A stretch of 64,000 bases of DNA from Chitinophaga eiseniae (GTDB lineage: Bacteria; Bacteroidota; Bacteroidia; Chitinophagales; Chitinophagaceae), in contig NZ_FUWZ01000004.1 of assembly GCF_900167135.1 (NCBI RefSeq), positions 620,001-684,000 on the forward strand, in the 5' to 3' direction. This document shows positions 8,957-16,282 of the stretch, piece after piece. The first letter of the stretch is position 1, and every line of letters starts with the position of its first letter. The notes under the pieces were generated by a model. The model was not told the DNA's origin and did no database searches. It saw only the letters and a list, made by a program, of their open reading frames with translations. The translations under genes and the position numbers were made by a program.

Positions 8957-10282
8957 ATGAGCTTTAGTATAGACAGGCAAACGATGGATGAACTGAACCT
9001 GCTGGGCAAGTTCCGGCAGGGCTCAGTATATCACCTGTTTAACCAGGTGAAGACCAGGGGAGGAGAGCGTTTGCTGGACATCATGTTTCAATCGCCATTG
9101 GAAGAGATGGCAGCCATCAATGAGCGGAGCAGTATTTTCCGGTTCTTCCAGGAGGCACAGCTGGTATTTCCTTTCGATGTGCAGCAACTGGCGGAAATGC
9201 GGGAATACCTCGACACCGGCGGCAGTAAAAATGTGCTGCTCTCCATGGCCGGCACCCTGCTGAAAAAGGGATTGTCCTCCGTAGCCAGGGATGAACGTTA
9301 CCGGAAGAGTGTACAGGGTTTACAGGCCACCATCGTGACGGTGAAAAAATGCGCCGCTTTCCTGGCTTCCATAGAATCGTTGTCAGGCCCCTATGATCGC
9401 CGCATCGATGCTATGCGGCTGCTGCTGCGCACCCCTGAACTGGAGCAGCTGGCAGATATGGACATCTACCAGGCGTTACCGGTAAAAACACTGGCGACCT
9501 ACGATCACCTGCTGAAAAACAGGCTGCGGCAGCCCATGGAGGACCTGATGGCATTTATCGACGAGCTGGATGTATATATCGCTGTGAGTGACGTGGCGCG
9601 GGCCAGGGGCTTTCACTATGCAGAAGCCTTCCCGCCGGAAAAAAATATGCTGACAGCTACCGGCCTGCATCATCCCTGCATTAGCAATGCCACCGGCAAC
9701 GATATACGGATGCAGCAGGACAGTAATGTGTTGTTTCTCACCGGCGCCAACATGGCCGGCAAATCTACCCTGATGAAATCGGTCGGCATCGCCCTCTACC
9801 TGTCCCACATGGGCTTCCCGGTGGCGGCTTCCAGTCTGGCGTTCTCTGTTCGGGAAGGACTGTATTCCTCTATCAACGTGTCGGACAATATTCACCTCGG
9901 CTATAGCCATTTTTATGCAGAAGTGGTGCGGGTGAAACAGGCGGCGGAGGCTACAGCCAGTGGGAAACGCCTGCTGCTGATGTTCGACGAACTCTTTAAA
10001 GGGACCAATGTAAAAGATGCTTACGACGGCACGCTCGCTGTAACGGCCGCTTTTGCGGAATACACCGGTTGCCTGTTCATCGTGTCTACCCATATTATCG
10101 AAGTGGGAGAAGCATTGAAAGACCTGTCTAATATACAATTCAGATACCTGCCCACGGTGATGGAGGGTAGCCGTCCCCGTTATACCTACCGGTTGGAGGA
10201 AGGAATTACGGAAGACCGACAGGGAATGATGATCATCCGCAACGAAGGTATCCTGGAACTGATGAATGCCAATAACCTGTAA
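8957..10282 (+). CDS. Short MutS-family ATPase, second of a tandem pair
   Basis: A 441-residue paralogue of the preceding protein with the same architecture: domain III start QTMDELNLLGKFRQGSVYHL and TRGGERLLDIMFQSPLEE, Walker A TGANMAGKST near residue 262, Walker B LLLMFDELFKGTN, and STHIIEVGEAL. Both end in a matching MMIIRNEGILELM-type tail. The two differ widely in the middle helical region, so this is an old duplication rather than a recent one. Domain I with its Phe-x-Glu mismatch finger is missing. It is separated by 11 bases from the first copy and by 14 from the S41 peptidase gene. An obligate heterodimer is likely; what it binds (branched DNA, or something unrelated to repair) is unknown. 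Confidence 0.88.
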   Translation: MSFSIDRQTMDELNLLGKFRQGSVYHLFNQVKTRGGERLLDIMFQSPLEEMAAINERSSIFRFFQEAQLVFPFDVQQLAEMREYLDTGGSKNVLLSMAGTLLKKGLSSVARDERYRKSVQGLQATIVTVKKCAAFLASIESLSGPYDRRIDAMRLLLRTPELEQLADMDIYQALPVKTLATYDHLLKNRLRQPMEDLMAFIDELDVYIAVSDVARARGFHYAEAFPPEKNMLTATGLHHPCISNATGNDIRMQQDSNVLFLTGANMAGKSTLMKSVGIALYLSHMGFPVAASSLAFSVREGLYSSINVSDNIHLGYSHFYAEVVRVKQAAEATASGKRLLLMFDELFKGTNVKDAYDGTLAVTAAFAEYTGCLFIVSTHIIEVGEALKDLSNIQFRYLPTVMEGSRPRYTYRLEEGITEDRQGMMIIRNEGILELMNANNL

Positions 10283-10296
10283 AATTTACCAAACAT

Positions 10297-11778
10297 ATGA
10301 AGAAGCTGTTGACATATGGCGCCGGCGCCATACTGGCCTGCGCATGCCTGCAAGCGGCGGCCCAGGAGAAAAAACTGGCCAGCCTTACCAAAGAGGATTT
10401 TATCGCCGACTTCAGACTGGCGGTCGATATCCTGAAAAAACAACATCCTAATCCGTATAAGTTTATCGATTCTGCTACTTTCATGCGCCGGGTGGATTCC
10501 CTGATGGACCGGATGGGCAAAGAGCAGGATATGATGACCAGCCTGCAGTATTCGCCCATCTACCTGGTAAGGGATGTGCATACGAGCCTGCGGCTCTCCA
10601 ACGACAATTCCCGGGAGCTGTACGGTAATCTCCGCTTTTTCCCCTACCCGGTGATCATCGAACGGGGACGGATATTCGTTAATATCAAAGGCGCCACCAT
10701 TCCCTACGGCGCAGAGATCCTCAGCATCAACAACAAACCGGTAAAAGACATTCTGCAAAGCCTCTCCACTTCCGCCTATAGTGATGGATTTATTCCTACC
10801 GGTATGGACCGGTTATACCCTGATTTTCAGGTGACCTTTAGCCTGCTGTCGCCGCACCAGGCCTCCTATCCGGTGACCTGGACGGCGCCCGGCAGCAAAG
10901 AAACGCGTAAAACGACGCTGGAAGCAGCCAACCCTACGGATGCTTTCCATGCCACGCGGCAGTCGGTCTTCCCATTCAACCTCTTGCAACGGGCCTACTA
11001 TATCTACAATGACTACGACGACGCCACGAAGACTGGCCGTCTGACTGTCAATACCTTTGCGCTCAACGAGCAGGATGCCTACAAGGAGTTTAGCGAGTTT
11101 TTCCGTGAAGTAAAAAAACGAAACTACCAACAGGTGATCATCGACGTGCGTAGCAATGGCGGTGGCGATCCTGCTATCTCCGCCCTGTTGTATTCCTTTA
11201 TGGCAGAAGCGCCTTTCCGGAACGTATACAACTACCGTACCCGTAACATCGATGTAGCTTACCCGGAATATGCAGTGGCAGATAATGGCCGACGTCTTTC
11301 TGATGAGGATATACAAGGACAGAAAAATTTCTTCTATCAGCGTTTTGATAAAGACAGCTCCGGCTTCTACGTGGGCAACGCCCGCCTGAAAGATGGACTG
11401 ATGGAGAACTTCCCGCCGGACAAAGATGCGTTTCACGGTAAAGTATTTGTGCTCACCGGCGGCGGTACCGTGTCGGCGGCGACTTACTTCGCTACGCTGG
11501 TGCAGAAAAACAAAAGGGGAGTGATCATCGGTAAGGAGACCGGTAGCGGTGAAGCAGCTACCACGGCTGCCTGGTTCCTGCGTTACCTGTTACCCCGTAC
11601 CAAATGTGTGCTGACAGTACCGCGGTCAGAGCTCAATTTCTTTAACGCTACTAAAGACAACGGCCGGGGTATCATGCCGGATAAGGAAGTGCCTATGGAT
11701 AAGTTCATGGGATATGTGCAGGCCGATAAAGATCCTGAAATATCGTATACGATGGAGCTGATTCGCGGTGGTCATTGA
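10297..11778 (+). CDS. S41-family (C-terminal processing type) peptidase, secreted
   Basis: A 493-residue protein with a signal peptide (MKKLLTYGAGAILACACLQAAAQ). Residues 110-160 resemble a degenerate PDZ region (GAEILSINNKPVKDIL). The catalytic S41 domain follows: the strand IIDVRSNGGGDPAIS at about 281-295, the nucleophile in GGGTVSAATYFA (Ser393) and the oxyanion-side GKETGSGEA. It should act in the periplasm or on the outer membrane. It is the last gene of the SusC-to-peptidase run and is followed directly by an intrinsic terminator. S41 proteins without a clear tail-specific substrate are frequent in Bacteroidota; here it could process one of the operon's lipoproteins or an imported peptide, which is inference. 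Confidence 0.87.
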   Translation: MKKLLTYGAGAILACACLQAAAQEKKLASLTKEDFIADFRLAVDILKKQHPNPYKFIDSATFMRRVDSLMDRMGKEQDMMTSLQYSPIYLVRDVHTSLRLSNDNSRELYGNLRFFPYPVIIERGRIFVNIKGATIPYGAEILSINNKPVKDILQSLSTSAYSDGFIPTGMDRLYPDFQVTFSLLSPHQASYPVTWTAPGSKETRKTTLEAANPTDAFHATRQSVFPFNLLQRAYYIYNDYDDATKTGRLTVNTFALNEQDAYKEFSEFFREVKKRNYQQVIIDVRSNGGGDPAISALLYSFMAEAPFRNVYNYRTRNIDVAYPEYAVADNGRRLSDEDIQGQKNFFYQRFDKDSSGFYVGNARLKDGLMENFPPDKDAFHGKVFVLTGGGTVSAATYFATLVQKNKRGVIIGKETGSGEAATTAAWFLRYLLPRTKCVLTVPRSELNFFNATKDNGRGIMPDKEVPMDKFMGYVQADKDPEISYTMELIRGGH

Positions 11779-11783
11779 TATAA

Positions 11784-11816
11784 AAGCCGGACTCGTTTTG
11801 GGTCCGGCTTTTTTTT
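11784..11816 (+). terminator. Rho-independent terminator after the S41 peptidase gene
   Basis: A perfect 9-bp stem, AAGCCGGAC at 11784-11792 with GTCCGGCTT at 11802-11810, a 9-base loop, then an uninterrupted T-run to 11816. It starts 5 bases after the S41 stop codon and closes the long + strand operon. Confidence 0.93.
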
Positions 11817-11817
11817 A

Positions 11818-11848
11818 TTGGTTATCTAAAAATAAATTTCCATCTTTG
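11818..11848 (+). promoter_or_regulatory. Possible Bacteroidota promoter downstream of the operon terminator
   Basis: TTG at 11818-11820, a 20-base spacer, then CATCTTTG at 11841-11848, one base off the TAnnTTTG -7 element. If used it would start a transcript about 300 bases before the S26-like peptidase gene, giving a long leader. The leader contains two short inverted repeats: GCAGAAA/TTTCTGC (11918-11935) and CGTTGAT/ATCAACG (12064-12084). No credible protein is encoded between 11779 and 12157. Confidence 0.35.
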
Positions 11849-12157
11849 CACCGGAAACAAGGTTCCCGACATAAAGAACTTTTTGATTCAGATCGTTATG
11901 AGATTGTAGTATATCGTGCAGAAACGGCTTTCTGCCATGTCAACCCGAAGTATTGTACGCCTGAAACCCCGGTTAAATCCTTCCACATTGTAATACTGCC
12001 CTTATCCCTTTTCTGGTATTTTATCAATAAGTTTTAAAGTCATTTTTACCGGTATTGCCGTGTCGTTGATACATGTCATCAACGGTCGGATGTTTGTTGC
12101 CCGTTGACGTGCGACCCGGTTGACCTATGCCCTTACCATGCACTCAATTTTTATGTT

Positions 12158-12481
12158 ATGAATAAATATGAAAGACTAAAGAACGAACTGGAAACAGTTG
12201 GAACCGGGAAAATGAAGGCCTTTGGCGCTTCTATGTTGCCCATCCTTAAAAGTGGCACCCTGCTGACCTTCCGGCGGGAACCGGCATATACGGTGGGCGA
12301 CATCGTATTTTGTAAAGTGAAGGGGCGTTATATCGACGCGCATAAAATCACGAAAACGGATGCGAACAAAGGTTACCTGATCGCTAACAACCACGGATTT
12401 GAAAATGGTTGGACAAAGGTAATCTACGGCAGGGTGATCTTAGGGGAATACGACAACCGTGTTATTTACCGGAAGGTATGA
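12158..12481 (+). CDS. Small S26-like (signal-peptidase fold) peptidase
   Basis: A 107-residue protein from the ATG at 12158 (MNKYERLKNELE); an upstream in-frame ATG at 12104 would add an implausible 18 residues. It shows the S24/S26 Ser motif FGASMLPIL, the VGDIVFCK strand, and DAHKITK in the position where SipW/ER-type signal peptidases carry the HRI His, so a Ser-His type active site is likely. There is no transmembrane helix and no HTH domain, so it is neither a normal signal peptidase nor a complete phage-type repressor. It precedes a cysteine-peptidase-like gene by about 240 bases on the same strand. A role in maturing a neighbouring product is possible but unproven. The stretch from here to 14451 is poorer in G+C than its neighbours. 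Confidence 0.7.
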   Translation: MNKYERLKNELETVGTGKMKAFGASMLPILKSGTLLTFRREPAYTVGDIVFCKVKGRYIDAHKITKTDANKGYLIANNHGFENGWTKVIYGRVILGEYDNRVIYRKV

Positions 12482-12666
12482 CCGGTTCCCATTCTAACCA
12501 ACAGCCCCTTTTTTTATCCTTCCTAAACCAGGCCATGGCAAATGATAAGTCATGGTCATCCTCGTCTTCTTCACTTCTTCCAGCAGCCGCGTAAAAAGAA
12601 GTAAGATGAAAATTGTTAATCATCTGCTTTTAATAAAATCATGAGAATGCCCGGTAATACAAGGCG

Positions 12667-12674
12667 TACTTTTG
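12667..12674 (+). promoter_or_regulatory. Putative -7 element for the cysteine-peptidase gene
   Basis: TACTTTTG is an exact match to TAnnTTTG and lies 48 bases before the ATG at 12723. A transcript from here would begin downstream of the alternative ATG at 12672, which favours 12723 as the start. No clear -33 TTG was found at the right distance. The rest of 12482-12722 shows nothing else. Confidence 0.4.
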
Positions 12675-12722
12675 ACGGAAAGTAATAACCCTCATTTTAT
12701 TTTTTTGCCAAAACATATCTTT

Positions 12723-14252
12723 ATGAGTATTACAACAATTGTTTGTTCACCACATGAACTACGGGGTGAGTTAACCCAAATCATGAAAGAGGAGTTTGCT
12801 GTTTCTCCACGAGTGGCGGAAGAAGCCTACGACGACCGCTTGGATGAATATTTCAGACGCTTAAAGAATGAGGTGCAATTTGTAGTCGAATATCCTTACG
12901 TGGACAAAGTATATCGTGACAGCTACTACGCTTACTTTTCCTCCAAACGGCGCCCCTATCAAAAAGACTGTATCCGGATTTCAATGTTTGATGGCGAAGT
13001 ACTCCCGGAACACTTCAGAAATGCGGCCGGTGTTGCCGGTCTGCAGGAACGGTACCGTGGGTTTGTAGTGCTGCGGCCTACCATACCGAATATCATTGGC
13101 AGGAGTGTCGTATCTCCTTATGCACTGCAGGAGCATCGTTTCCTCAGCCTCGCCGGAAAATATCAGACAACGGTAAATTCCGTTAAGCTGGTGGCGACGG
13201 GCTTCCCGCATGCTTCCCAGGACACGGAAATGCTGACCTGTGCCGAAACATCCCTATGGGCCCTGATGGAGTATTTTGCGGGGCGATACCCTGAGTATAA
13301 GCCAGTGACGCCTTCTGTGATTATCGATACGCTAAGAAGCAGATCCAGTTTCAGGCAGATTCCTTCGGAGGGATTGGGTATCGAGCAGATGGGGTTTGCG
13401 TTAAGGGAGTTTGGGTTTGGTACAAAGGCTTATGATACCGCCGAGCTTTCAGTGGCGACTTTTGCTAACGTATTTTCTGTTTATGTGGAGAGCGGTATTC
13501 CTTTGATAGTGGCTGTTTCTGACAGGCATCATGGCGGCCGGATCGGTCATGCGGTTGTTGTTATGGGCCGTTCCGAGACAACTGATGCCGATATCGATCA
13601 GCTAAAAGCGGAGGAGGAAGAAGATGACGTATTGGCGACAATGATGAAAAGAAAACGGATTCGTATCTCAGACAATGCAAACATAAAACGCAGTTTTGTT
13701 ATAGCCGATGATAACTATCCTGTTTACCAGATGGCACCCTTTGCTATGCCTGCAGCATACTATGGAGACGCAGATTGGCAAAGATGTGAAATAGTACAGT
13801 TTCTGGTGCCGCTCTACCCTAAAGTTTATATGGATGCACTTGCTGCCATAAAATATGTAAAAACAGTATTGTTAGATGACTCGTTTTGTATTCCAGCTGA
13901 TACTGAATTATTTGTCCGTATTTTTTTGGCATCCAGCAGATCGTATAAAGACTATCTGACAATAGAGGAGAGTTTTGGTGAAGACTTGAAAGAAATTATA
14001 TTAGCAATACCAATGCCTAAGTTTATCTGGGTGGGAGAGGTGTCTTCAAAGAATTTAATAAAGAAACGAAAAGCAAATGGCCTTATTATTTTAGATGCAA
14101 CGGAACCTCAGACAACTGATGACTGGAATTTGGTGTTTGGTGGATATGATCAAAAACTGTATTGCAGGTATCCGGAGGGAAAGCGATTATTACAGAATTC
14201 CCTATCTTTAGAAGCGTTTAATATTTTTACTAATAATCTAAAAGGATTTTGA
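12723..14252 (+). CDS. C39/papain-like cysteine peptidase-fold protein
   Basis: A 509-residue protein counted from ATG 12723 (MSITTIVCSPHELRG). Residues 1-150 are an uncharacterised domain rich in Tyr/Arg (DKVYRDSYYAYFSSKRRPY, YRGFVVLRPT). Residues 165-330 look like a C39/papain-like peptidase: LTCAETSLWALMEYF with Cys173, GLGIEQMGFALREFGF, SGIPLIVAV, then IGHAVVVMG with His276 and FVIADDNYP with Asp319/320, giving a Cys-His-Asp order. An acidic linker (KAEEEEDD) interrupts between the His and Asp strands. The C-terminal 170 residues are of unknown fold. No signal peptide is visible, so it is probably cytoplasmic. Base composition is low in G+C in its second half (16 of 60 at 14041-14100 against 33 of 60 at 9481-9540), a sign of transfer. 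The next gene starts 1 base after the stop. Confidence 0.72.
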   Translation: MSITTIVCSPHELRGELTQIMKEEFAVSPRVAEEAYDDRLDEYFRRLKNEVQFVVEYPYVDKVYRDSYYAYFSSKRRPYQKDCIRISMFDGEVLPEHFRNAAGVAGLQERYRGFVVLRPTIPNIIGRSVVSPYALQEHRFLSLAGKYQTTVNSVKLVATGFPHASQDTEMLTCAETSLWALMEYFAGRYPEYKPVTPSVIIDTLRSRSSFRQIPSEGLGIEQMGFALREFGFGTKAYDTAELSVATFANVFSVYVESGIPLIVAVSDRHHGGRIGHAVVVMGRSETTDADIDQLKAEEEEDDVLATMMKRKRIRISDNANIKRSFVIADDNYPVYQMAPFAMPAAYYGDADWQRCEIVQFLVPLYPKVYMDALAAIKYVKTVLLDDSFCIPADTELFVRIFLASSRSYKDYLTIEESFGEDLKEIILAIPMPKFIWVGEVSSKNLIKKRKANGLIILDATEPQTTDDWNLVFGGYDQKLYCRYPEGKRLLQNSLSLEAFNIFTNNLKGF

Positions 14253-14253
14253 T

Positions 14254-14451
14254 ATGGCAATTAAATTAAACAGAGCCCAGGAAATTATGGACAGGTTAGA
14301 GCGAGAAGGGAAAGTGCGGGTAATGGACGATTGTCCGGAATTCAGAAAAAGACAAAAAGAGAGAAATAAATATATGGAAGAAGTGCGAAGGGAGTGCAAC
14401 AGGATTTCCTTTAACTCCTGGATCGCCGCTTCGAAGCTCCTTCTTACCTGA
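14254..14451 (+). CDS. Small charged protein coupled to the cysteine peptidase
   Basis: A 65-residue protein whose ATG lies 1 base after the TGA of the cysteine-peptidase-like gene, so translation is probably coupled. It is highly charged and helical (RAQEIMDRLEREGKVRVMD, then ECPEFRKRQ-type and RRECNRI segments) with two Cys and a short hydrophobic end (WIAASKLLLT). No family is recognised. Its codon and base composition match the AT-rich upstream gene, and it is followed by a strong terminator, so it is the end of the transcript. It could be a partner, inhibitor or substrate of the peptidase; the sequence does not decide. Confidence 0.65.
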   Translation: MAIKLNRAQEIMDRLEREGKVRVMDDCPEFRKRQKERNKYMEEVRRECNRISFNSWIAASKLLLT

Positions 14452-14474
14452 TATTAAAAATTGACTTTAGATGT

Positions 14475-14504
14475 AAGGCTGGCATATCTTTGCCAGCCTT
14501 TTTT
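14475..14504 (+). terminator. Rho-independent terminator after the peptidase island
   Basis: A perfect 10-bp stem, AAGGCTGGCA (14475-14484) with TGCCAGCCTT (14491-14500), a 6-base loop TATCTT, and a following run of T. It begins 23 bases after the stop of the 65-residue gene. Confidence 0.92.
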
Positions 14505-14608
14505 GTGATAAAAAAAGTATCATAATGACACCCGTTTTCTCTCCCGGGTGGAAGAATGGTAAACGTATAAGCGTCATAAAAACCGTTTTCTTTATTTCTT
14601 TAAATTAA

Positions 14609-14616
14609 TATCTTTG
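14609..14616 (+). promoter_or_regulatory. Putative -7 element of the ECF sigma gene
   Basis: TATCTTTG matches TAnnTTTG exactly and lies 40 bases before the ATG of the sigma factor at 14657, downstream of the terminator at 14475-14504. The upstream tract is T-rich but has no clear TTG at the usual spacing. Confidence 0.5.
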
Positions 14617-14656
14617 GGCGCAACCAACTAATGATCGGCCGGGGCTTCCGGCTAAT

Positions 14657-15202
14657 ATGTCTGACGATAACGAAATCTGGAAACAATTTTGTGCGGGTGA
14701 ACAGAGCGCATTCCGTGAATTATACGACCGGTATTATTCGCGCATGTTCGTATGGGGATGCCGCTGGCTGGAAGGAGAAACGGCCTTTGTGAAAGATCAT
14801 TTGCATGATTTTTTTATTTATCTGTGGGAAAAAAGAGCGAATCTCGCGCGGGAGGTCCAGGTGTCGGCCTACCTGCTGACAGCCTTCAAACGGCGGCTGA
14901 TAGAGCAGTGGGGCCGGGAGAAACGCCTGAAGGATCTCGGTGCCATGATCAGCCCCGTGGAGGATCAGCAGGAAGATATAGATCTTTTTACCCGGCAGTT
15001 CAACCGGATACAGGCCGCTCTGCAGTCACTCACTCCTGCCCAGCGGGAGGTAATAGAGATGCGTTTTTTGCAGAATATGTCCCTGCAACAGATCGCCACC
15101 GCCAAAAATACCAGTCTGCGGACGGTCTATAACCTTACCCATCGTGCCATTACACAGCTCCGCCAGGAAGTGGGCAAAATTTTTTTTTTATTTCTGTGGT
15201 AA
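14657..15202 (+). CDS. ECF-type RNA polymerase sigma factor (FecI-like)
   Basis: A 181-residue sigma-70 family protein with region 2 at about residues 10-80 (FRELYDRYYSRMFVWG, DFFIYLWEKR) and region 4 at about 115-170 (LTPAQREVIEMRFLQNMSL, then QQIATAKNTSLRTVYNLTH as the HTH). This is the form found in Bacteroidota next to FecR genes. It should be held inactive by the FecR protein encoded 42 bases downstream and be released when the STN-type SusC receptor senses its ligand. It would then transcribe the SusC/SusD cluster at 16283-23579. The poly-Phe end is encoded by a run of T near 15180. Confidence 0.94.
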   Translation: MSDDNEIWKQFCAGEQSAFRELYDRYYSRMFVWGCRWLEGETAFVKDHLHDFFIYLWEKRANLAREVQVSAYLLTAFKRRLIEQWGREKRLKDLGAMISPVEDQQEDIDLFTRQFNRIQAALQSLTPAQREVIEMRFLQNMSLQQIATAKNTSLRTVYNLTHRAITQLRQEVGKIFFLFLW

Positions 15203-15244
15203 ATCTGTTTCATCGGTCCCTCTGTATAGTAAAAGTGCCTGCGG

Positions 15245-16258
15245 ATGGATGAAATTTCGGTCGAGAAGTTAATAGGAGAGCCTTCTTTCATTAATTACTG
15301 CTTTCGCAACGGCGAGGTGGATACCGCTTATTGGGAAGCCTGGCAACAGGCTCATCCAGAGCATCAGTCTGTTATCCGGGAGGCTGCTGCGGCGGTGAAA
15401 ATGGCCTCCTGGCTGCTACAGGCGGAAAAAGCGAAGCCTGCCGCCATGGAGGCACTGGATGAGTGGTTGTTGCAGGCCACACAACCCCGTGTCCGCCGTC
15501 GTTCATGGTATTATGCTGCCGCCGCTGCATTGCTGTTGCTTTTAGCTATAGCATGGTTCTTCCGGCCGTCGCCTTCTTCCCCACCGGCAGTGGCGGTTCG
15601 TCAGGATGCTCCCCGACTGCATTTCAGCACCGTGGGGCAGCCCAGGACAGGCTTCCGTTTGCCGGATAACAGCTATGTGCTGCTGGAAAGTAATTCAGTA
15701 CTGGACCTTGACAGCGCTTTCGGTCAACAACACCGCCACCTGCGGCTTCGGGGCACAGCATGGTTTAAGGTGCAGCCCGACCGCCGGCGGTCTTTCGAAG
15801 TACAGGGCCAGGATTATTTTGTGACCGCTCTGGGAACCGCTTTCCGTATGACTGCGGCCAAGGGGAAAATACAGGTGTTGCTGGAAGAAGGAAAAGTGAA
15901 AGTGGAAAAACAGCTGTCCGGAGAAAGAAAGCTGTTGGCAATATTACAGCCTTCCGAAAGTCTGCTGATAGACCCCGTTGCGCCGGCCCATACAAAGAAG
16001 TCCATCTTCCCGCAGGAGGAACTGGGCGCCTGGAAAGCGGAGGAGATCGTCTTCGACCATACACCACTTCCGGAAGTAATACAGCAACTGGAGGCTTGTT
16101 ACAATATACGTATCACCATCGCCGGTAACAATCTGCAGCAGGAAACATTTACCGGGAAGTTTAAACACGATGCGCTGCCCGCAGTGCTGGACATACTTTG
16201 TTTCACTTTAAATAAACAGTACCGATTCACTGATTCAACCAACGTCTTAATTCAGTAA
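15245..16258 (+). CDS. FecR-family anti-sigma factor
   Basis: A 337-residue inner-membrane protein. Residues 1-85 are cytoplasmic and should bind the sigma factor; one membrane helix (YYAAAAALLLLLAIAWFF) lies at about 88-105 after RRRS. A periplasmic FecR domain (about 120-215, including GTAWFKVQPDRRRSFEV and VTALGTAFRM) and a C-terminal DUF4974 domain (LPEVIQQLEACYNIRITI) follow. DUF4974 contacts the STN domain of the receptor. The sigma gene is 42 bases upstream and the STN-bearing SusC 24 bases downstream, so the three form a trans-envelope signalling unit. Confidence 0.95.
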   Translation: MDEISVEKLIGEPSFINYCFRNGEVDTAYWEAWQQAHPEHQSVIREAAAAVKMASWLLQAEKAKPAAMEALDEWLLQATQPRVRRRSWYYAAAAALLLLLAIAWFFRPSPSSPPAVAVRQDAPRLHFSTVGQPRTGFRLPDNSYVLLESNSVLDLDSAFGQQHRHLRLRGTAWFKVQPDRRRSFEVQGQDYFVTALGTAFRMTAAKGKIQVLLEEGKVKVEKQLSGERKLLAILQPSESLLIDPVAPAHTKKSIFPQEELGAWKAEEIVFDHTPLPEVIQQLEACYNIRITIAGNNLQQETFTGKFKHDALPAVLDILCFTLNKQYRFTDSTNVLIQ

Positions 16259-16282
16259 CCAACCAAAACAGGACCATTATTT

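Noticed and set aside
11768-12037. An 89-codon + frame overlapping the S41 stop
   Set aside because: It starts inside the S41 gene, crosses the terminator stem and T-run, and its product has no domain or protein-like composition.
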